From the NCBI GenBank assembly GCA_947486185.1, contig CANKTH010000004.1, positions 1 to 64,000 on the forward strand: a stretch of 64,000 nucleotides of DNA. Direction: 5' to 3'. Positions 20,243 through 30,697 of the stretch are shown here, one piece after another (position 1 is the first letter of the stretch; the number at the start of each line of letters is the position of its first letter). The notes beneath the pieces are model-generated. The model did no database searches. It saw only the letters and a list, made by a program, of their open reading frames with translations, and was not told the origin of the DNA. Made by a program: the position numbers and the translations under genes. Origin of the DNA: Deltaproteobacteria bacterium (GTDB lineage: Bacteria > Myxococcota_A > UBA796 > SXON01).

Positions 20243-21687
20243 GGCGCCTCAGCGTCGCCGGGATGCTCCTGGGTCTCGGCGTGATGTGGGCCACGATGCC
20301 GGGTTTTGCCGCGGATCGTAGCCAGCCGCCGCCGCCGACCGAGCCGCGCCCCTTTGTCCTGCCTGCGGTAGCCGAAGGCGCCTTGTCCAACGGGATCCGC
20401 GTGGTGGTGGTGGAGTCCCACGAGATCCCGTTTGTGTGGGTGACCCTGTCTATTTCGGCGAGCCCCGACCAGGATCCCGTCGGGAAGGAGGGCCTCGCGA
20501 TGATCACCCTCGATATGCTGAACGAAGGCGCCGGGGCCTATGACGCGGCGGGTCTCTCCGGCGCGCTCAAGGCCCTGGGCAGCAACCTGTCGAGCAGCGT
20601 CGGGTCGGACGGCGCCTCGGTGGGGATCCGGAGCTTGAGCCGCAACCTGGGGGCCACGCTGGATCTGATGGCAGACGTCGTGCTCAAGCCGGGCTTTCCC
20701 GCCTCGGAGTGGGAGATCCTCCAGAAACAGTACCTCGCCAGCCTCCAGACGGATCGTTCCGACCCGAGCCTCATCGCGGCGCGGCTCTTGGAGCAGCGGG
20801 TCCACGGGCAGAGCTACCGGGGTCGCCAGCTCACGGAGGCCAGCGTCAAGGCTATCGATCCCGCGGCGATGCGCGGTTGGTACGACAAGGAGCTGGGCCC
20901 CGCCCGCGCTACCCTGCTGGTGGGGGGTGATACGACCCTCGCTCAGGTGTTGCCCGAGCTGGAGCGCCGCTTTGGCGGCTGGAAGGGCGCGGCGGGCGCG
21001 GTTGAGCCGCTGGGCGCGGTGCCGCCAGTCACGCAGAACACCCTGTTCGTGGCCCACAAAGCGGGCGCCGCCCAGTCGGTGATCCAGGCCGAGGTCTACG
21101 TCGCGGCGCCGACCGACGCCGACTACTTCCCGCTCGTGGTCGCCAACCACGTGATGGGCGGGCAGTTCGCCTCGCGGATCAACCTCAACCTCCGCGAAAA
21201 GAACGGGTACACCTATGGCGCACGCTCGTCGGTGGCCTTCGACCGGCGCGGCGCCCGGCTCTCGGTGTCCACCTCGGTCAAGACCGACGTCACCGCAGCC
21301 GCGATGAAGGAGCTGTTGTACGAGCTCAACGGGCCGAGCACCGGGCGGGCTTTTGACGCGACGGAGGTCGCGGACGCGACGAGCGCTATCGTGTCGGCGC
21401 GGCCGCTCCGCTTCGAGAGCCCCGAGTACCTGCTTCGCCAACTCGAAAACATCAGCCGGTACAACCTGCCTTCCGACTGGGTCTCGACCTATGCGGCCAA
21501 CGTGGCGGCGGTCGACCCGCCCGCCGCGAACGACAGTTGGAGCCGGAGGATGACCCAGGACGGCGCGCTGCGGCCGATGGTCTGGGTGATCGTTGGTGAT
21601 CTCACGAAGATCCGGGAACCGCTGGCGGGCCTCGGCTTCCCGATGGTGGAGCTGGACGTCGACGGCGCCGAGCTCAAGGGCGGCTGA
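20239..21687 (+). CDS. M16 family peptidase-like subunit lacking HxxEH
   Basis: M16 fold sequence with GLAMITLDMLNEGAG in place of HxxEH; ATGA overlap with upstream M16 gene. Confidence 0.88.
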   Translation: MRRLSVAGMLLGLGVMWATMPGFAADRSQPPPPTEPRPFVLPAVAEGALSNGIRVVVVESHEIPFVWVTLSISASPDQDPVGKEGLAMITLDMLNEGAGAYDAAGLSGALKALGSNLSSSVGSDGASVGIRSLSRNLGATLDLMADVVLKPGFPASEWEILQKQYLASLQTDRSDPSLIAARLLEQRVHGQSYRGRQLTEASVKAIDPAAMRGWYDKELGPARATLLVGGDTTLAQVLPELERRFGGWKGAAGAVEPLGAVPPVTQNTLFVAHKAGAAQSVIQAEVYVAAPTDADYFPLVVANHVMGGQFASRINLNLREKNGYTYGARSSVAFDRRGARLSVSTSVKTDVTAAAMKELLYELNGPSTGRAFDATEVADATSAIVSARPLRFESPEYLLRQLENISRYNLPSDWVSTYAANVAAVDPPAANDSWSRRMTQDGALRPMVWVIVGDLTKIREPLAGLGFPMVELDVDGAELKGG

Positions 21688-21701
21688 GCGGGGAGTCGCG
21701 G

Positions 21702-21721
21702 CGCGGGGAGCTGTCCCCGCG
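21702..21721. terminator. Hairpin between convergent M16 genes (bidirectional terminator candidate)
   Basis: CGCGGGG-AGCTGT-CCCCGCG perfect 7-bp stem; no strong T tract. Confidence 0.45.
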
Positions 21722-21746
21722 TGCCAGGCTCACGGTCGTGCTGCGC

Positions 21747-24533
21747 TCAGGGCGCGGCGGGCAGGAGCACGAGCTTGAGGTGCTGGTCGGCGCGCAGGTA
21801 ACGTTGCGCCGCCTCGTGGAGCACGGTCGGGCTCAGACTGTTGTTTCGTGCGTCATAGTTGAGGACCTCCAGCGGGTCCTCACCGCGCTCCCAGGTGCCG
21901 ATCAGGGTGTCGCGCCAGAAGCTGTTGCTCCGGAGATCGACCTCACGCTCGCGCCGGTTCATCTCCTGGATGTTCTCCACCTCCTTCTGGGTAGGGGGGC
22001 TGTCGCGAAGCGTCTGCACCACCGCGGCGGCCGCCGCGCTCAGCTCGACTTCTCGGCCGGGATCGCAGGAGAACTGGATACGCAGCTCGTAGGTCTTGAC
22101 CGGAGCCCAGGTCGAGCTCGACGACACCGAGACCCCGTAGACCCCGCCGAGATCTTCGCGTAAGACCTCGCGGAGCCGGACCTTCAGCACCTCCTCGAGC
22201 GCCGACAGGCGGTTCCGCGCGAGCCAGCCACCGTCAAACTCGCCGTAGTAGCTCTGGTCCACGATAGCTTTGGGCTCAGAGCCGGCGCGCACCGTCTCGG
22301 TCAGCACGCCGCCCGCGCGACGGGCGCCGTCGTCTTTGGACAGCTCGATGCCAGGTTGGGTCGGGAGGCTGCCGAGGTAACGGGTCACCAGCGGCTCCAG
22401 GGCCGCGAGGTCCACCGCTCCGACGATGACAAAACGGAGATCGTCGGCGTCGGAGAAACGATCTCGGAAGAACGCGGCGCTCCGCTCAATCTGGATACGG
22501 TCGAGGTCGTCGGGGGTCCACGGGCGGTGCCGCAGGTGGCCACCCCAGAGCACCCGCTCGCGCGCGTCGCTGAACACCGCCGCGGGCGAGGCCAGCCGAT
22601 TCTGGAGCTCGATCTTACGTTTGGTGACGTAACGATCGAGCTCCGCGGGGTCGAAGCGCGGCGCGGTGAGCTGGAGATAGACGAGCTGGAACATCACCTC
22701 GAGGTCGCGCACGGTGGAGCGCGTCGAGAGGGACTCGGACAGCGCCCCGACGCCGGTCGTGAGCGACACCCCACGTCCAGCGAGCTTCTTCTGTAACGAG
22801 CGGGCGTCAAAGGAGCCCATGCCGGAGGCGCCCGACAGGGTCGCCGCGACCGAAGCCGAGAAGTAGTCCTCGTCGCTGGCCAGGGAGCTGCCGCCGCGGC
22901 TCTTCGCGCTCAACAACACCTGGTCGGCTTCAAAATCGGTGGGCTTGATCCAGAGCTCTACGCCGTTCTTGAGCACCCAGCGGGTCACCCCGAGTGGCGG
23001 GATCTCGCTCCGCTCCGCGATCTTTCCGGGGCGGGGCAGCGTCTCGAGCAGCGGCGCGTCCACCGCGTCGGCTTGGGGCGGCGCGACCTCTCGGAGGCGG
23101 GCCGCGGCCCAGGTCTCACGGAGCTGGCCCTCGGTCGGTGGGATCAACCCTGGCTTCTCGGGGAGGGTCAGCGTCATCATCTCGCTGCCATCCATCCACG
23201 TGCGGGCAAAAGTGTTGACGTCGTCCTGGGAGATCTGTTGGAGCAGGGCGCTGCTGATCCGGTAGTCGTTCTCGATGCCCGAGACACTCTCACCAAAGAG
23301 AAACGCGCGTTGAAGTTCGGCGACCCTGGTGTTCGAGTCGGTGGTGTCACGGCCCTGGTAGAGTGACTCCAGGTTGGCCGAGAGGGTCGCGCGGGCGCGA
23401 GCGAGCTCGGGCTCGGTGACGCCATACTTCTTCGCCCGGTTGATCTCGTCGAGCGCGGCGTCGATGCCCACCGAGATCCGGGTTGGATCGAGGGTGGCGG
23501 AGAGCTGGTCACTCACCTCCGTGGAGGTGAACCGTGACCAACCGACGGAGGCGCTGTGCCAGGGTCGGTCGCTCCGGGTGCGGTCGGCGAGGCGCTCGTT
23601 GACGGCCACGATCAGGAGCAGGCGCTTGAGTCCCTCTGAGACGCTTCCCCAGGTAGTCCCTTGGGGTTCGTCGGACTGGCACACCAGCGAGAGCTGGACC
23701 GACGTGAGCTCGGGGTCGGTCACGACCTTGACCCGCGGCTCGGCGACCGCGGGCATCGGGTAGCTGACCCGCTCGCGCCCCGGTTGGGCCGAGACGAGGG
23801 TCGAGAACTGTGCCTGGATCTGCGCCTCTACCTGTGCCGGATCGAAGTCGCCGACGGCGATCACCGCCATCAGCTCCGGCCGGTACCAATCGGTGTAGAA
23901 GCGCTTGACGGCCTCGGGCGTGAAGGCCTTGAGGCTGTCCTCGGTGCCGATTGGCAGGCGTTCCGGATAACGAGAGCCAGCGTACAACAACGGGAAGGTC
24001 TGGTCGAACACGCGGTTGCTCGCGCCCTGCCGGGTGCGCCACTCCTCGATCACCACGCCGCGCTCCTTCTCGATCTCCGCTGACTCCAACAACATCCCGC
24101 CTGCCTGGTCGCGCAGGACCACCAGGCCCTGGTCGAGCAGCTCCGGCTTGTCGGTGGGGACGGTGAGCTTGTAGATCGTCTCGTTGAAGCTGGTGGAGGC
24201 GTTGACATGGGCGCCGAACGCCATGCCGATCGACTCGAAGTAGCTGATCAGGCTGTTGCCGGGATAGTGTTGGGTCCCATTGAACGCCATGTGCTCCAGC
24301 ACGTGGGCGAGGCCCCGCTGGTCGTCGTCTTCCTGAGCGGAGCCTACGCCGACCACCAGGCGCAGCTCGGCGCGGGCAAGCGGCTGGCGATTGGTGGTGA
24401 CATACCAGCGGAGCCCGTTGGGTAGGACGCCGGAGCGGAGCGCGGGATCGGCGGGCAGCTCGGTTTCGGGCGGCGGGAGGGTCTCGGGGGCCGGGTGCCG
24501 CGGCGCACAGGTGAACAGGCAGAGGAGCAGCAT
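21747..24533 (-). CDS. M16 family zinc peptidase, long two-domain form, lipoprotein
   Basis: MLLLCLFTCAPRHP signal; QRGLAHVLEHMAFNG active site; start set at ATG 24533 because the longer ORF is antisense to other genes. Confidence 0.88.
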   Translation of the reverse strand: MLLLCLFTCAPRHPAPETLPPPETELPADPALRSGVLPNGLRWYVTTNRQPLARAELRLVVGVGSAQEDDDQRGLAHVLEHMAFNGTQHYPGNSLISYFESIGMAFGAHVNASTSFNETIYKLTVPTDKPELLDQGLVVLRDQAGGMLLESAEIEKERGVVIEEWRTRQGASNRVFDQTFPLLYAGSRYPERLPIGTEDSLKAFTPEAVKRFYTDWYRPELMAVIAVGDFDPAQVEAQIQAQFSTLVSAQPGRERVSYPMPAVAEPRVKVVTDPELTSVQLSLVCQSDEPQGTTWGSVSEGLKRLLLIVAVNERLADRTRSDRPWHSASVGWSRFTSTEVSDQLSATLDPTRISVGIDAALDEINRAKKYGVTEPELARARATLSANLESLYQGRDTTDSNTRVAELQRAFLFGESVSGIENDYRISSALLQQISQDDVNTFARTWMDGSEMMTLTLPEKPGLIPPTEGQLRETWAAARLREVAPPQADAVDAPLLETLPRPGKIAERSEIPPLGVTRWVLKNGVELWIKPTDFEADQVLLSAKSRGGSSLASDEDYFSASVAATLSGASGMGSFDARSLQKKLAGRGVSLTTGVGALSESLSTRSTVRDLEVMFQLVYLQLTAPRFDPAELDRYVTKRKIELQNRLASPAAVFSDARERVLWGGHLRHRPWTPDDLDRIQIERSAAFFRDRFSDADDLRFVIVGAVDLAALEPLVTRYLGSLPTQPGIELSKDDGARRAGGVLTETVRAGSEPKAIVDQSYYGEFDGGWLARNRLSALEEVLKVRLREVLREDLGGVYGVSVSSSSTWAPVKTYELRIQFSCDPGREVELSAAAAAVVQTLRDSPPTQKEVENIQEMNRREREVDLRSNSFWRDTLIGTWERGEDPLEVLNYDARNNSLSPTVLHEAAQRYLRADQHLKLVLLPAAP

Positions 24534-24626
24534 GGAGGGGTGTTTAATACGAAGGCGCGCACGAGCCCTGGCCGGGTCTCGCTTTTCGGGTACAATCCGA
24601 AGAGGAAGGTCGTCGTGCTCGTGTGG

Positions 24627-25358
24627 ATGCTGCTCGCGTGTAAAGAGGAGCCGGTGAAGGCGCCGGCCACCATGGAACAATTGGTGGTGTCCCTTCTCGT
24701 TGATTTTGCGACCGAGGGCGGTGATGCCGCCGCTGCGGAGCTCGGGGATTGGGCGCTCGCCCACGTCGATGACGGCGTAGAGAGCTACATGCTGTCCCCG
24801 CTGACGGAGGACGACATTGACGAGCTCGATCACCCGGAAGATCTGAGTCTTCCGGCGATGTTGGCGGGCGCGGCGCAGGCGCGGCTCGCGGGGGGCATGA
24901 GCGGCTACGTCGACACCGTCGCGATCCCTGACCAGACCTTTGTGGATCCCTCGGGCTATTCCAAGTGGGACCGCCGCATCCTCTCGGGCACCGAGGCCGA
25001 TTTCCTCGCGGGCGGGGAGCTCGCTACGGTCAGCGATGTGGTCAAGCAGACCCTGTGGATCGAGATCCCTTACGTGATGTACGAAGATTTCCGGTGGGTG
25101 GGCGGTAGCTCGGGGGAGATCCTGGTGTCTCGGAGCTGGATCCCGGAAGCCGGGTGGGACGAGAGCGGCGAGAACGGCGTGCTCGGCGGCTTCACCCTCG
25201 ATCTCTGGGTGCCGGACGGGGGCTCGATGATCTGGTTCACCGCTACGTGGACCATGGTACAGGCGGTCGTGGGGGACGACGAGTTCCTCTACGACCAGAC
25301 CATCGCGTCGATGTACACCATGTTCGAGACCCTCGAATCCTACGTCGGGGGGAGCTGA
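24627..25358 (+). CDS. Hypothetical lipoprotein
   Basis: Short signal VVVLVWMLLACKEE and coherent acidic ORF; start uncertain. Confidence 0.55.
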   Translation: MLLACKEEPVKAPATMEQLVVSLLVDFATEGGDAAAAELGDWALAHVDDGVESYMLSPLTEDDIDELDHPEDLSLPAMLAGAAQARLAGGMSGYVDTVAIPDQTFVDPSGYSKWDRRILSGTEADFLAGGELATVSDVVKQTLWIEIPYVMYEDFRWVGGSSGEILVSRSWIPEAGWDESGENGVLGGFTLDLWVPDGGSMIWFTATWTMVQAVVGDDEFLYDQTIASMYTMFETLESYVGGS

Positions 25359-25412
25359 GCGGGCTTGCTGGCGGACCGGATGGGTGGCATTCTGGCAACC
25401 CCTGGTTGGATC

Positions 25413-26711
25413 ATGTCCGTTCGCCGCTCGCTGTTCATTATCTCGCTCATGTTCCTCGCCGGCCCGTCCTGCCTGAGCACCCTCGACTAGGACGAAGAGG
25501 ACGAAGAGGACGAGGACGACGAGGAGGACAGCGACACCGACACTGACACCGACACCGACACCGACGCTGACACTGACGCGGTCGCCACCACCATCCCCGA
25601 AGTGCAGCGGGAGACCCACAGCGTCGGCACCCGGGTGAAGGTCACGGGGCTCATGGTCGGTTCCGCGACCGCCACGGGCTTTTTCCTCCTGGATGCTGCG
25701 GGAGGGCGAAACGGCGGCGTGTGGGTGTACCTCGATGGGATCCCGGCGCCCGACCTGCTCGAGGGCGACGAGGTCGAGGTCAAGGGCATCTACGAAGAAT
25801 ACACGTCGGGGGCCGGTACGTTGACCGAGATCAAGGTCTCGCGCCCGCCGGACATGTCGATCGGCCGCCGGGGGGTGGCGCTGCCGGATCCGGTGGTGGT
25901 CGAGGCCAGCGTGCTCGCTGATCCGGGGGCGGGGGAGCCCTTCGAGGCGACCCTGCTCCAGGTGCGCGACGTGGTGGTCGCTGATGCGAACGCGGGGAAC
26001 GGCGAGTGGCTCATCGACGATGGCGTCGTCGTCGACGATCTGTTCTACGCGCCTGCCGGGCTCCGCGACGGGCTCAGCTTGGAGTCGTTGACCGGCGTGC
26101 TCAATTACGCCTCGGGCTTCAAGATCGAGCCGCGTTACACCGAAGATCTCGTGCTTGGCACGTCGTCGCGCTGTAATGGCACCTTGTGCGCCGAAGACCT
26201 GCAACCCGGCGATCTGGTGATCTCCGAGGTGATGACCAACCCCGCGGCGTGTGACGACAACTATTGTGAGTGGGTCGAGGTCTACAACGCCTCGGGCCAA
26301 TCGGTGGACCTGATCGGCCTCACCGTGCGTGACGCCTCGGCGAGGGAGGGACTGGTAGACGCCTCCGTGGTGATCGCCGCGCGGGGCTACGCGGTGATCG
26401 GCAAATCCGACGCTGTGAGCTGGGCTTACCCCGACATGGTCCCCGGCGCCTGGTACGGTGGCTCGGTGGCGCTGGTCAACGACGGCCAGGGGACGGTCGC
26501 GGTGGTCAACCCGAGCACCGGCGCGGTGGTGGACCAGAGCGCGGAGTGGGGTGGCGGTACCGGGAACAGCAGCGGGGTGGCCTGGCAGCTTGACCCCAGC
26601 CGGTTGGACAGCAGCAGCAACGATGAGCCGGGGTCCTGGTGTGACGCCCAGTCCGTCTGGGGAAGCACCGACCGGGGGAGCCCGGGCGCAGCGAACCGTC
26701 CTTGTCCGTGA
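25413..26711 (+). CDS. Exported acidic-linker protein with lamin-tail (LTD) domain; frame interrupted by in-frame TAG at 25488-25490
   Basis: ATG 25413 signal-like MSVRRSLFIISLMFLAGPSCLSTLD, TAG, then DEEDEEDEDDDEEDSDTDTDTDTDTDADTDA linker and LVISEVMTNPAACDDNYCEWVEVYNASG LTD motif, same frame throughout. Confidence 0.7.
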
Positions 26712-26753
26712 GCGGGCGCGGGAAAGGTGGCTTACACCTTCCCGGAGGCGCTC
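26710..26753. terminator. Hairpin between convergent genes (bidirectional terminator candidate)
   Basis: GAGCG...GGGAAaGGTG-gctta-CACCTTCCC...CGCTC nested inverted repeat. Confidence 0.6.
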
Positions 26754-28227
26754 ACTCGGCGCACACCTTGACCTGCTCATAAGGGTCGGAGGCGAAGGTC
26801 CAGGGGAGGATGGTCCGAGTCGGCGGATCTCCGGAGATCCAGTTGGCGTGAAGGTTGGCCTCCCCCTCCCGGCTGTAACCGCGGGGCATCCACCCGAGCG
26901 AAGAGGACCAACCGCCGCTCCACAGCACCCGCTCACACCGGGCGATCACCGGCTGCGGCCAGGCTTCGGTCGGTATCGCCACCAGCGCCCCGGTCGGCAC
27001 GGTGGTGCCCTCGTCGAGGGCGCGCCAGCCGCGCTCCTCCATCGCCCACTGCCAGCCCCAGTGGCCGGTGAAGCCGCCGACACCGAGGGCCGCGACGGTG
27101 TCGGCGAGCTTCTCTTGGGCGCGGGCGCTCTGGAGCTCATCGGCGGCCAGGGCGAGGCCCAGGGCGAGGTGAAGGCCGGGCGCCAACCAGGGGCGTCTCC
27201 CCGGGGGGAACGCCAGCAGGATCGGCGGGAGGAAGGGCAGCCAGTAGCGGGTGGCCGAGAAACGTAACGTGAGCAGGAACAGGGCGCCGCCGAACGCCCA
27301 GGCCCCGAGCCAGAGCTCGGAGAAGGAGGCTTTGTCCTCGCCGCGGGGCGGCCAGAGCCGGGTGAGGAGGGCAGCGCCGCCGAGCGCGGCGAACAGCGCC
27401 CCGAGCGGCCCCCACGCCGCGCCGGCGAGCCCGCCCAGCCCAGCACCGACCAGCTGAGCCCGGCCCCAGCCCATCAGCGGGAGCGCCGCCGCGCCGCCCA
27501 ACATCGCCAACGACGCGGCGGCTTTGTGGCCCAGGTCGGCGGCGCTGGTCGACACCGCCTGGAAGCTCCCCATCGCCAGCAGGTGGACCTCACCGTAAGC
27601 GTGGAGGTCGTGGAGCGCGAGCAGACCGACCGGCACCCAGCCCCACAGGGCGCCGAGCGGGCTCCGGCCGCGAGACCACAACCAGAGGCCGAGCACGAGC
27701 GGCAGCACGACGGCGCTGTAGCGAAACAGGGCGGCGCACCCCAACATCAGCGCGAAGGGCCACGCCACACGGTGCGACTCGCTCCGGCTCAGGAAGCCGG
27801 CAAATCCCGCGAGGGTCAAGGCGTAGAGCGGCGCGTCGGGCAGGAGCGCCGGGATGGACAAGAAGACGATCGGCGAGACGAGCAGGAGGGCGGCGCCCGG
27901 GAGGCCCCGTCCAAGCTGGCGACTGAGGCCGAGCGCGCCCCAGACCATGAGCGGGAGCCAGCACAACATCCAGAGGCGCTGGGCCAGCGCCGACAGCTTC
28001 CGGACCGGCGCCAGCCACCAGGCGATGCCCGGCGGGTTGGAGAGGACGTCAAATGCGCGCTCTTCCGTGCCCTGCCAGTTGATCCGGACGTCGTGGGGGC
28101 GCCAGGGATCGGCGGCCGCGCCGCGAGCGAGGGTCAAGAAATTGGCCTCGTCGTAGTGTACGGGTCGCGCCAGCCAGGGCGCCTGGAGCAGGCACAGGGC
28201 CGCCAACAGGAGCAGTCCCGCCCTCAT
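26752..28227 (-). CDS. Multi-pass membrane glycosyltransferase (GT39/ArnT-like PMT)
   Basis: N-terminal PVHYDEANFLTLARG acidic motif after the first TM, many TM segments. Confidence 0.7.
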   Translation of the reverse strand: MRAGLLLLAALCLLQAPWLARPVHYDEANFLTLARGAAADPWRPHDVRINWQGTEERAFDVLSNPPGIAWWLAPVRKLSALAQRLWMLCWLPLMVWGALGLSRQLGRGLPGAALLLVSPIVFLSIPALLPDAPLYALTLAGFAGFLSRSESHRVAWPFALMLGCAALFRYSAVVLPLVLGLWLWSRGRSPLGALWGWVPVGLLALHDLHAYGEVHLLAMGSFQAVSTSAADLGHKAAASLAMLGGAAALPLMGWGRAQLVGAGLGGLAGAAWGPLGALFAALGGAALLTRLWPPRGEDKASFSELWLGAWAFGGALFLLTLRFSATRYWLPFLPPILLAFPPGRRPWLAPGLHLALGLALAADELQSARAQEKLADTVAALGVGGFTGHWGWQWAMEERGWRALDEGTTVPTGALVAIPTEAWPQPVIARCERVLWSGGWSSSLGWMPRGYSREGEANLHANWISGDPPTRTILPWTFASDPYEQVKVCAE

Positions 28228-28229
28228 AC

Positions 28230-28262
28230 GCAGCCGGCCGTCAGCCGGCCGTCAGCTGACCG
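28230..28262. repeat. Three tandem 11-bp repeats in divergent intergenic region
   Basis: CAGCCGGCCGT CAGCCGGCCGT CAGCTGACCGT. Confidence 0.75.
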
Positions 28263-28315
28263 TCGGTTCGACGGGTTCAACGGCAGGCGACCCAGGTTGT
28301 TCGCGAGTTCTGCTC

Positions 28316-28330
28316 TGGCCCGGGACTTGC
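28316..28330 (+). promoter_or_regulatory. Candidate sigma-54 promoter (-24/-12) of radC
   Basis: TGGCCCGGGACTTGC: TGGC-N7-TTGC with canonical spacing, 22 nt before the radC ATG. Confidence 0.55.
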
Positions 28331-28352
28331 TTGTTGTCCGCGCGGAGCCCCG

Positions 28353-29051
28353 ATGCACACCGACGAACGTTATCACCTGCTTGGCCCAGAGAGCTGTAAC
28401 GACGCAGAATTGCTTGCCCTGATCCTGGGCCCTCGCCGGGGGCGCAGCGCACGTGCCCTGGCGTTGGACCTGCTCGAGGCGGCCGGCTCGCTGTTCAACC
28501 TCCGTCACATGCCGGTGCCGCGGCTCGCCGAGGTACCCGGGCTGAGCCCGGCGCTGGCGCTCCGGCTGCACGCGGCGCTCGCGGCGGGGGTACGTGCGGC
28601 TCACAAAGCGCCGGAGGCCGATCCGATCCGGTGCGCAGGGGACGCGGCGGCCTGGTTCGTGGCCGGCCTGGATGGGCTCGCCGATGAGGAGCTTCATGTC
28701 TTGTGCCTCGACGTCCGGCGTCGCCCGATCTGTTATCGGCGCCTGACGCGCGGCACCGACACCGCGACGATCATCGACACGCGGCAGATCCTGTCGCTGG
28801 CGATCGGCGCGCGGGCCCACGCGGTGGTCGTGGCACACAACCACCCGAGCGGCTCGTTGGAGGCGTCGGAGGAGGATATCTACGCGACCGAGCGGCTCGC
28901 GGCGGCGGCGGCGGTGGTCTCGGTCGATCTGTTGGATCATCTGATCATATCGGGTGAAGCCTGGATCTCGCTCGCCGAGCAGGGACACATCGCCTCCGCC
29001 TTGCGCGGCTCGAGCCAACGCTTGTTGACCGCTGCGCGCCCTCGCCGCTGA
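28353..29051 (+). CDS. radC: DNA repair protein RadC (JAB/MPN domain)
   Basis: AHNHPSGSLEASEEDIYATERL metal motif, HxH-type MPN, N-terminal HhH-like PRLAEVPGLSPALALRL. Confidence 0.93.
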   Translation: MHTDERYHLLGPESCNDAELLALILGPRRGRSARALALDLLEAAGSLFNLRHMPVPRLAEVPGLSPALALRLHAALAAGVRAAHKAPEADPIRCAGDAAAWFVAGLDGLADEELHVLCLDVRRRPICYRRLTRGTDTATIIDTRQILSLAIGARAHAVVVAHNHPSGSLEASEEDIYATERLAAAAAVVSVDLLDHLIISGEAWISLAEQGHIASALRGSSQRLLTAARPRR

Positions 29052-29092
29052 CCGATTCCCAGGCGCCGCGCCACGGGCGGCCTCGGGCCGGC

Positions 29093-30697
29093 TCAGGCAT
29101 CTCCCAGGTTCCACTTGCTCATCTTGTAGAGCAGGGTGGTGCGGGGTAAACCGAGCGCGCGCGCCGCGGCCGTACGGTTGCCGTTTGCGCGCCTCAGCGC
29201 GTCCTGCACGATCTGCTTTTCGGCCTCCTCGAGCGTGTGGGTGCCGGCGTTGTTCGATGGCGGGCGAGGGAGATCCTGGAAGACGAGGTGATCGGAGTCG
29301 ATCGTGGAGCCGTGCATGACGTAGGCGCGGGTGATGACGTTCCGCACCTCGCGGGCGTTGCCCGGCCAGGAGTACTGGGTGATCGCCTCGATCGCGCCGC
29401 GGGTCAGGGTGATGGAAGGGTGGACCCGGCGCGCGATGACCTCGGCGATGACGGCGATATCTTCGGGTCGCTCGCGGAGCGGTGGGATCTGGATGGAGAG
29501 CACCGCGAGGCGAAAGTAAAGGTCGGACCGAAAGGTCTTGACCTTGACCATCTCGGCGAGGTCGCGGTTGGTGGCCGCGACGACCCGGACATCCGGGTAG
29601 CCGATGTCGGCGCCGCCTACCCGGCGCACCTCGCCGGTCTCGAGCGCGCGCAGCAGCTTGGCTTGGGAGTCTTCGGGCAGCTCGCCCACCTCGTCGAGGA
29701 AGAGGGTGCCGCCTTCGGCCCGGTGGAAGGCGCCGTCTTTGCGATCGCTGGCGCCGGTGAAGGAGCCCTTCTCGTGCCCGAACAGCTCGGACTCGAACAA
29801 GCTGGCGCTGATCGCGCCGCAGTTGAGCGGCACAAACGGCCGGCCCGAGCGAGGGCTGGAGTCATGGATCGCGCGGGCGGCGAGCTCCTTGCCGGTGCCC
29901 GACTCTCCCAGGACCAGCACGGGGGCGTGGTGGGCGGCCACCCGGCGTAGCATGCCGAAGACGCGGCGAATACTCTCGGATGTTCCGACCATCTCGCCGA
30001 AGCGGTCGGAGACAGGCTCCTCCTGGTCGGACTGCCAGTCGATGGTAAACGTGGTCGCGCCGATCCGCACCTCTTCGCCCGCGACCACCGGGGTGATGTC
30101 GCGGACCCGCTCGGCTCCGATAAATGCCGCGCCGTTACCGGGTTCGACCATGGTACGGCCGGCGACGAGCCGCACCCGGACGTGGTCGCGGGCCAGGGCA
30201 GTGTCGGGCAGAGTCACCCGACTTCCCGCGCCGCCAACGCTGATCTTCGAGCCACGCAGGGCCAGCTTGTTGCCGGCGCCGGGGCCTGACAGGATGATCA
30301 GGCGTGCGGTCCGCACCTCCAACACGGCGCCCGCTTCGAGGATCTGCTCGTGACGCACCTCGGGCTGGGAGTCTTCGGTAGGGGCGGCGTGCACGTTGGG
30401 TTGGTGCTCAAAAACCGCGGCGAAGTTCCCGAGCTTGAGCCAGTCGCCGTGCTTCAGCTTGGCGCGGATGACCTTGGTCTGGTTGAGCCAGGTGCCGTTG
30501 CTGGAGCGGTCGATGAGCTCCCAGCCGTCTTCGGTACGGTCAATCACACAGTGGGAGCGGCTCACCTCGGTGTCAGGCAACACAATGTCACAGTCATCCG
30601 CGCGCCCGATCCGCGTGCGCGTCTCCCGAAGCTTTCCTTGAAAGAGCGCTTCTTGAATCGGGCCGGGCTGCCCACGGAAAAAGAGGAGATGTGCCAC
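29093..30697 (-). CDS. FHA-domain sigma-54-dependent transcriptional regulator (AAA+, Fis HTH)
   Basis: [12 protein letters not shown]...[36 protein letters not shown]-terminal Fis [21 protein letters not shown] start. Confidence 0.93.
   Translation of the reverse strand: MAHLLFFRGQPGPIQEALFQGKLRETRTRIGRADDCDIVLPDTEVSRSHCVIDRTEDGWELIDRSSNGTWLNQTKVIRAKLKHGDWLKLGNFAAVFEHQPNVHAAPTEDSQPEVRHEQILEAGAVLEVRTARLIILSGPGAGNKLALRGSKISVGGAGSRVTLPDTALARDHVRVRLVAGRTMVEPGNGAAFIGAERVRDITPVVAGEEVRIGATTFTIDWQSDQEEPVSDRFGEMVGTSESIRRVFGMLRRVAAHHAPVLVLGESGTGKELAARAIHDSSPRSGRPFVPLNCGAISASLFESELFGHEKGSFTGASDRKDGAFHRAEGGTLFLDEVGELPEDSQAKLLRALETGEVRRVGGADIGYPDVRVVAATNRDLAEMVKVKTFRSDLYFRLAVLSIQIPPLRERPEDIAVIAEVIARRVHPSITLTRGAIEAITQYSWPGNAREVRNVITRAYVMHGSTIDSDHLVFQDLPRPPSNNAGTHTLEEAEKQIVQDALRRANGNRTAAARALGLPRTTLLYKMSKWNLGDA

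Noticed and set aside
21747-26936. 1729-aa minus-strand ORF as a single giant protein
   Set aside because: Only 21747-24533 shows M16 homology and a signal peptide; the upstream part is antisense to two supported genes and has GC-rich antisense composition.
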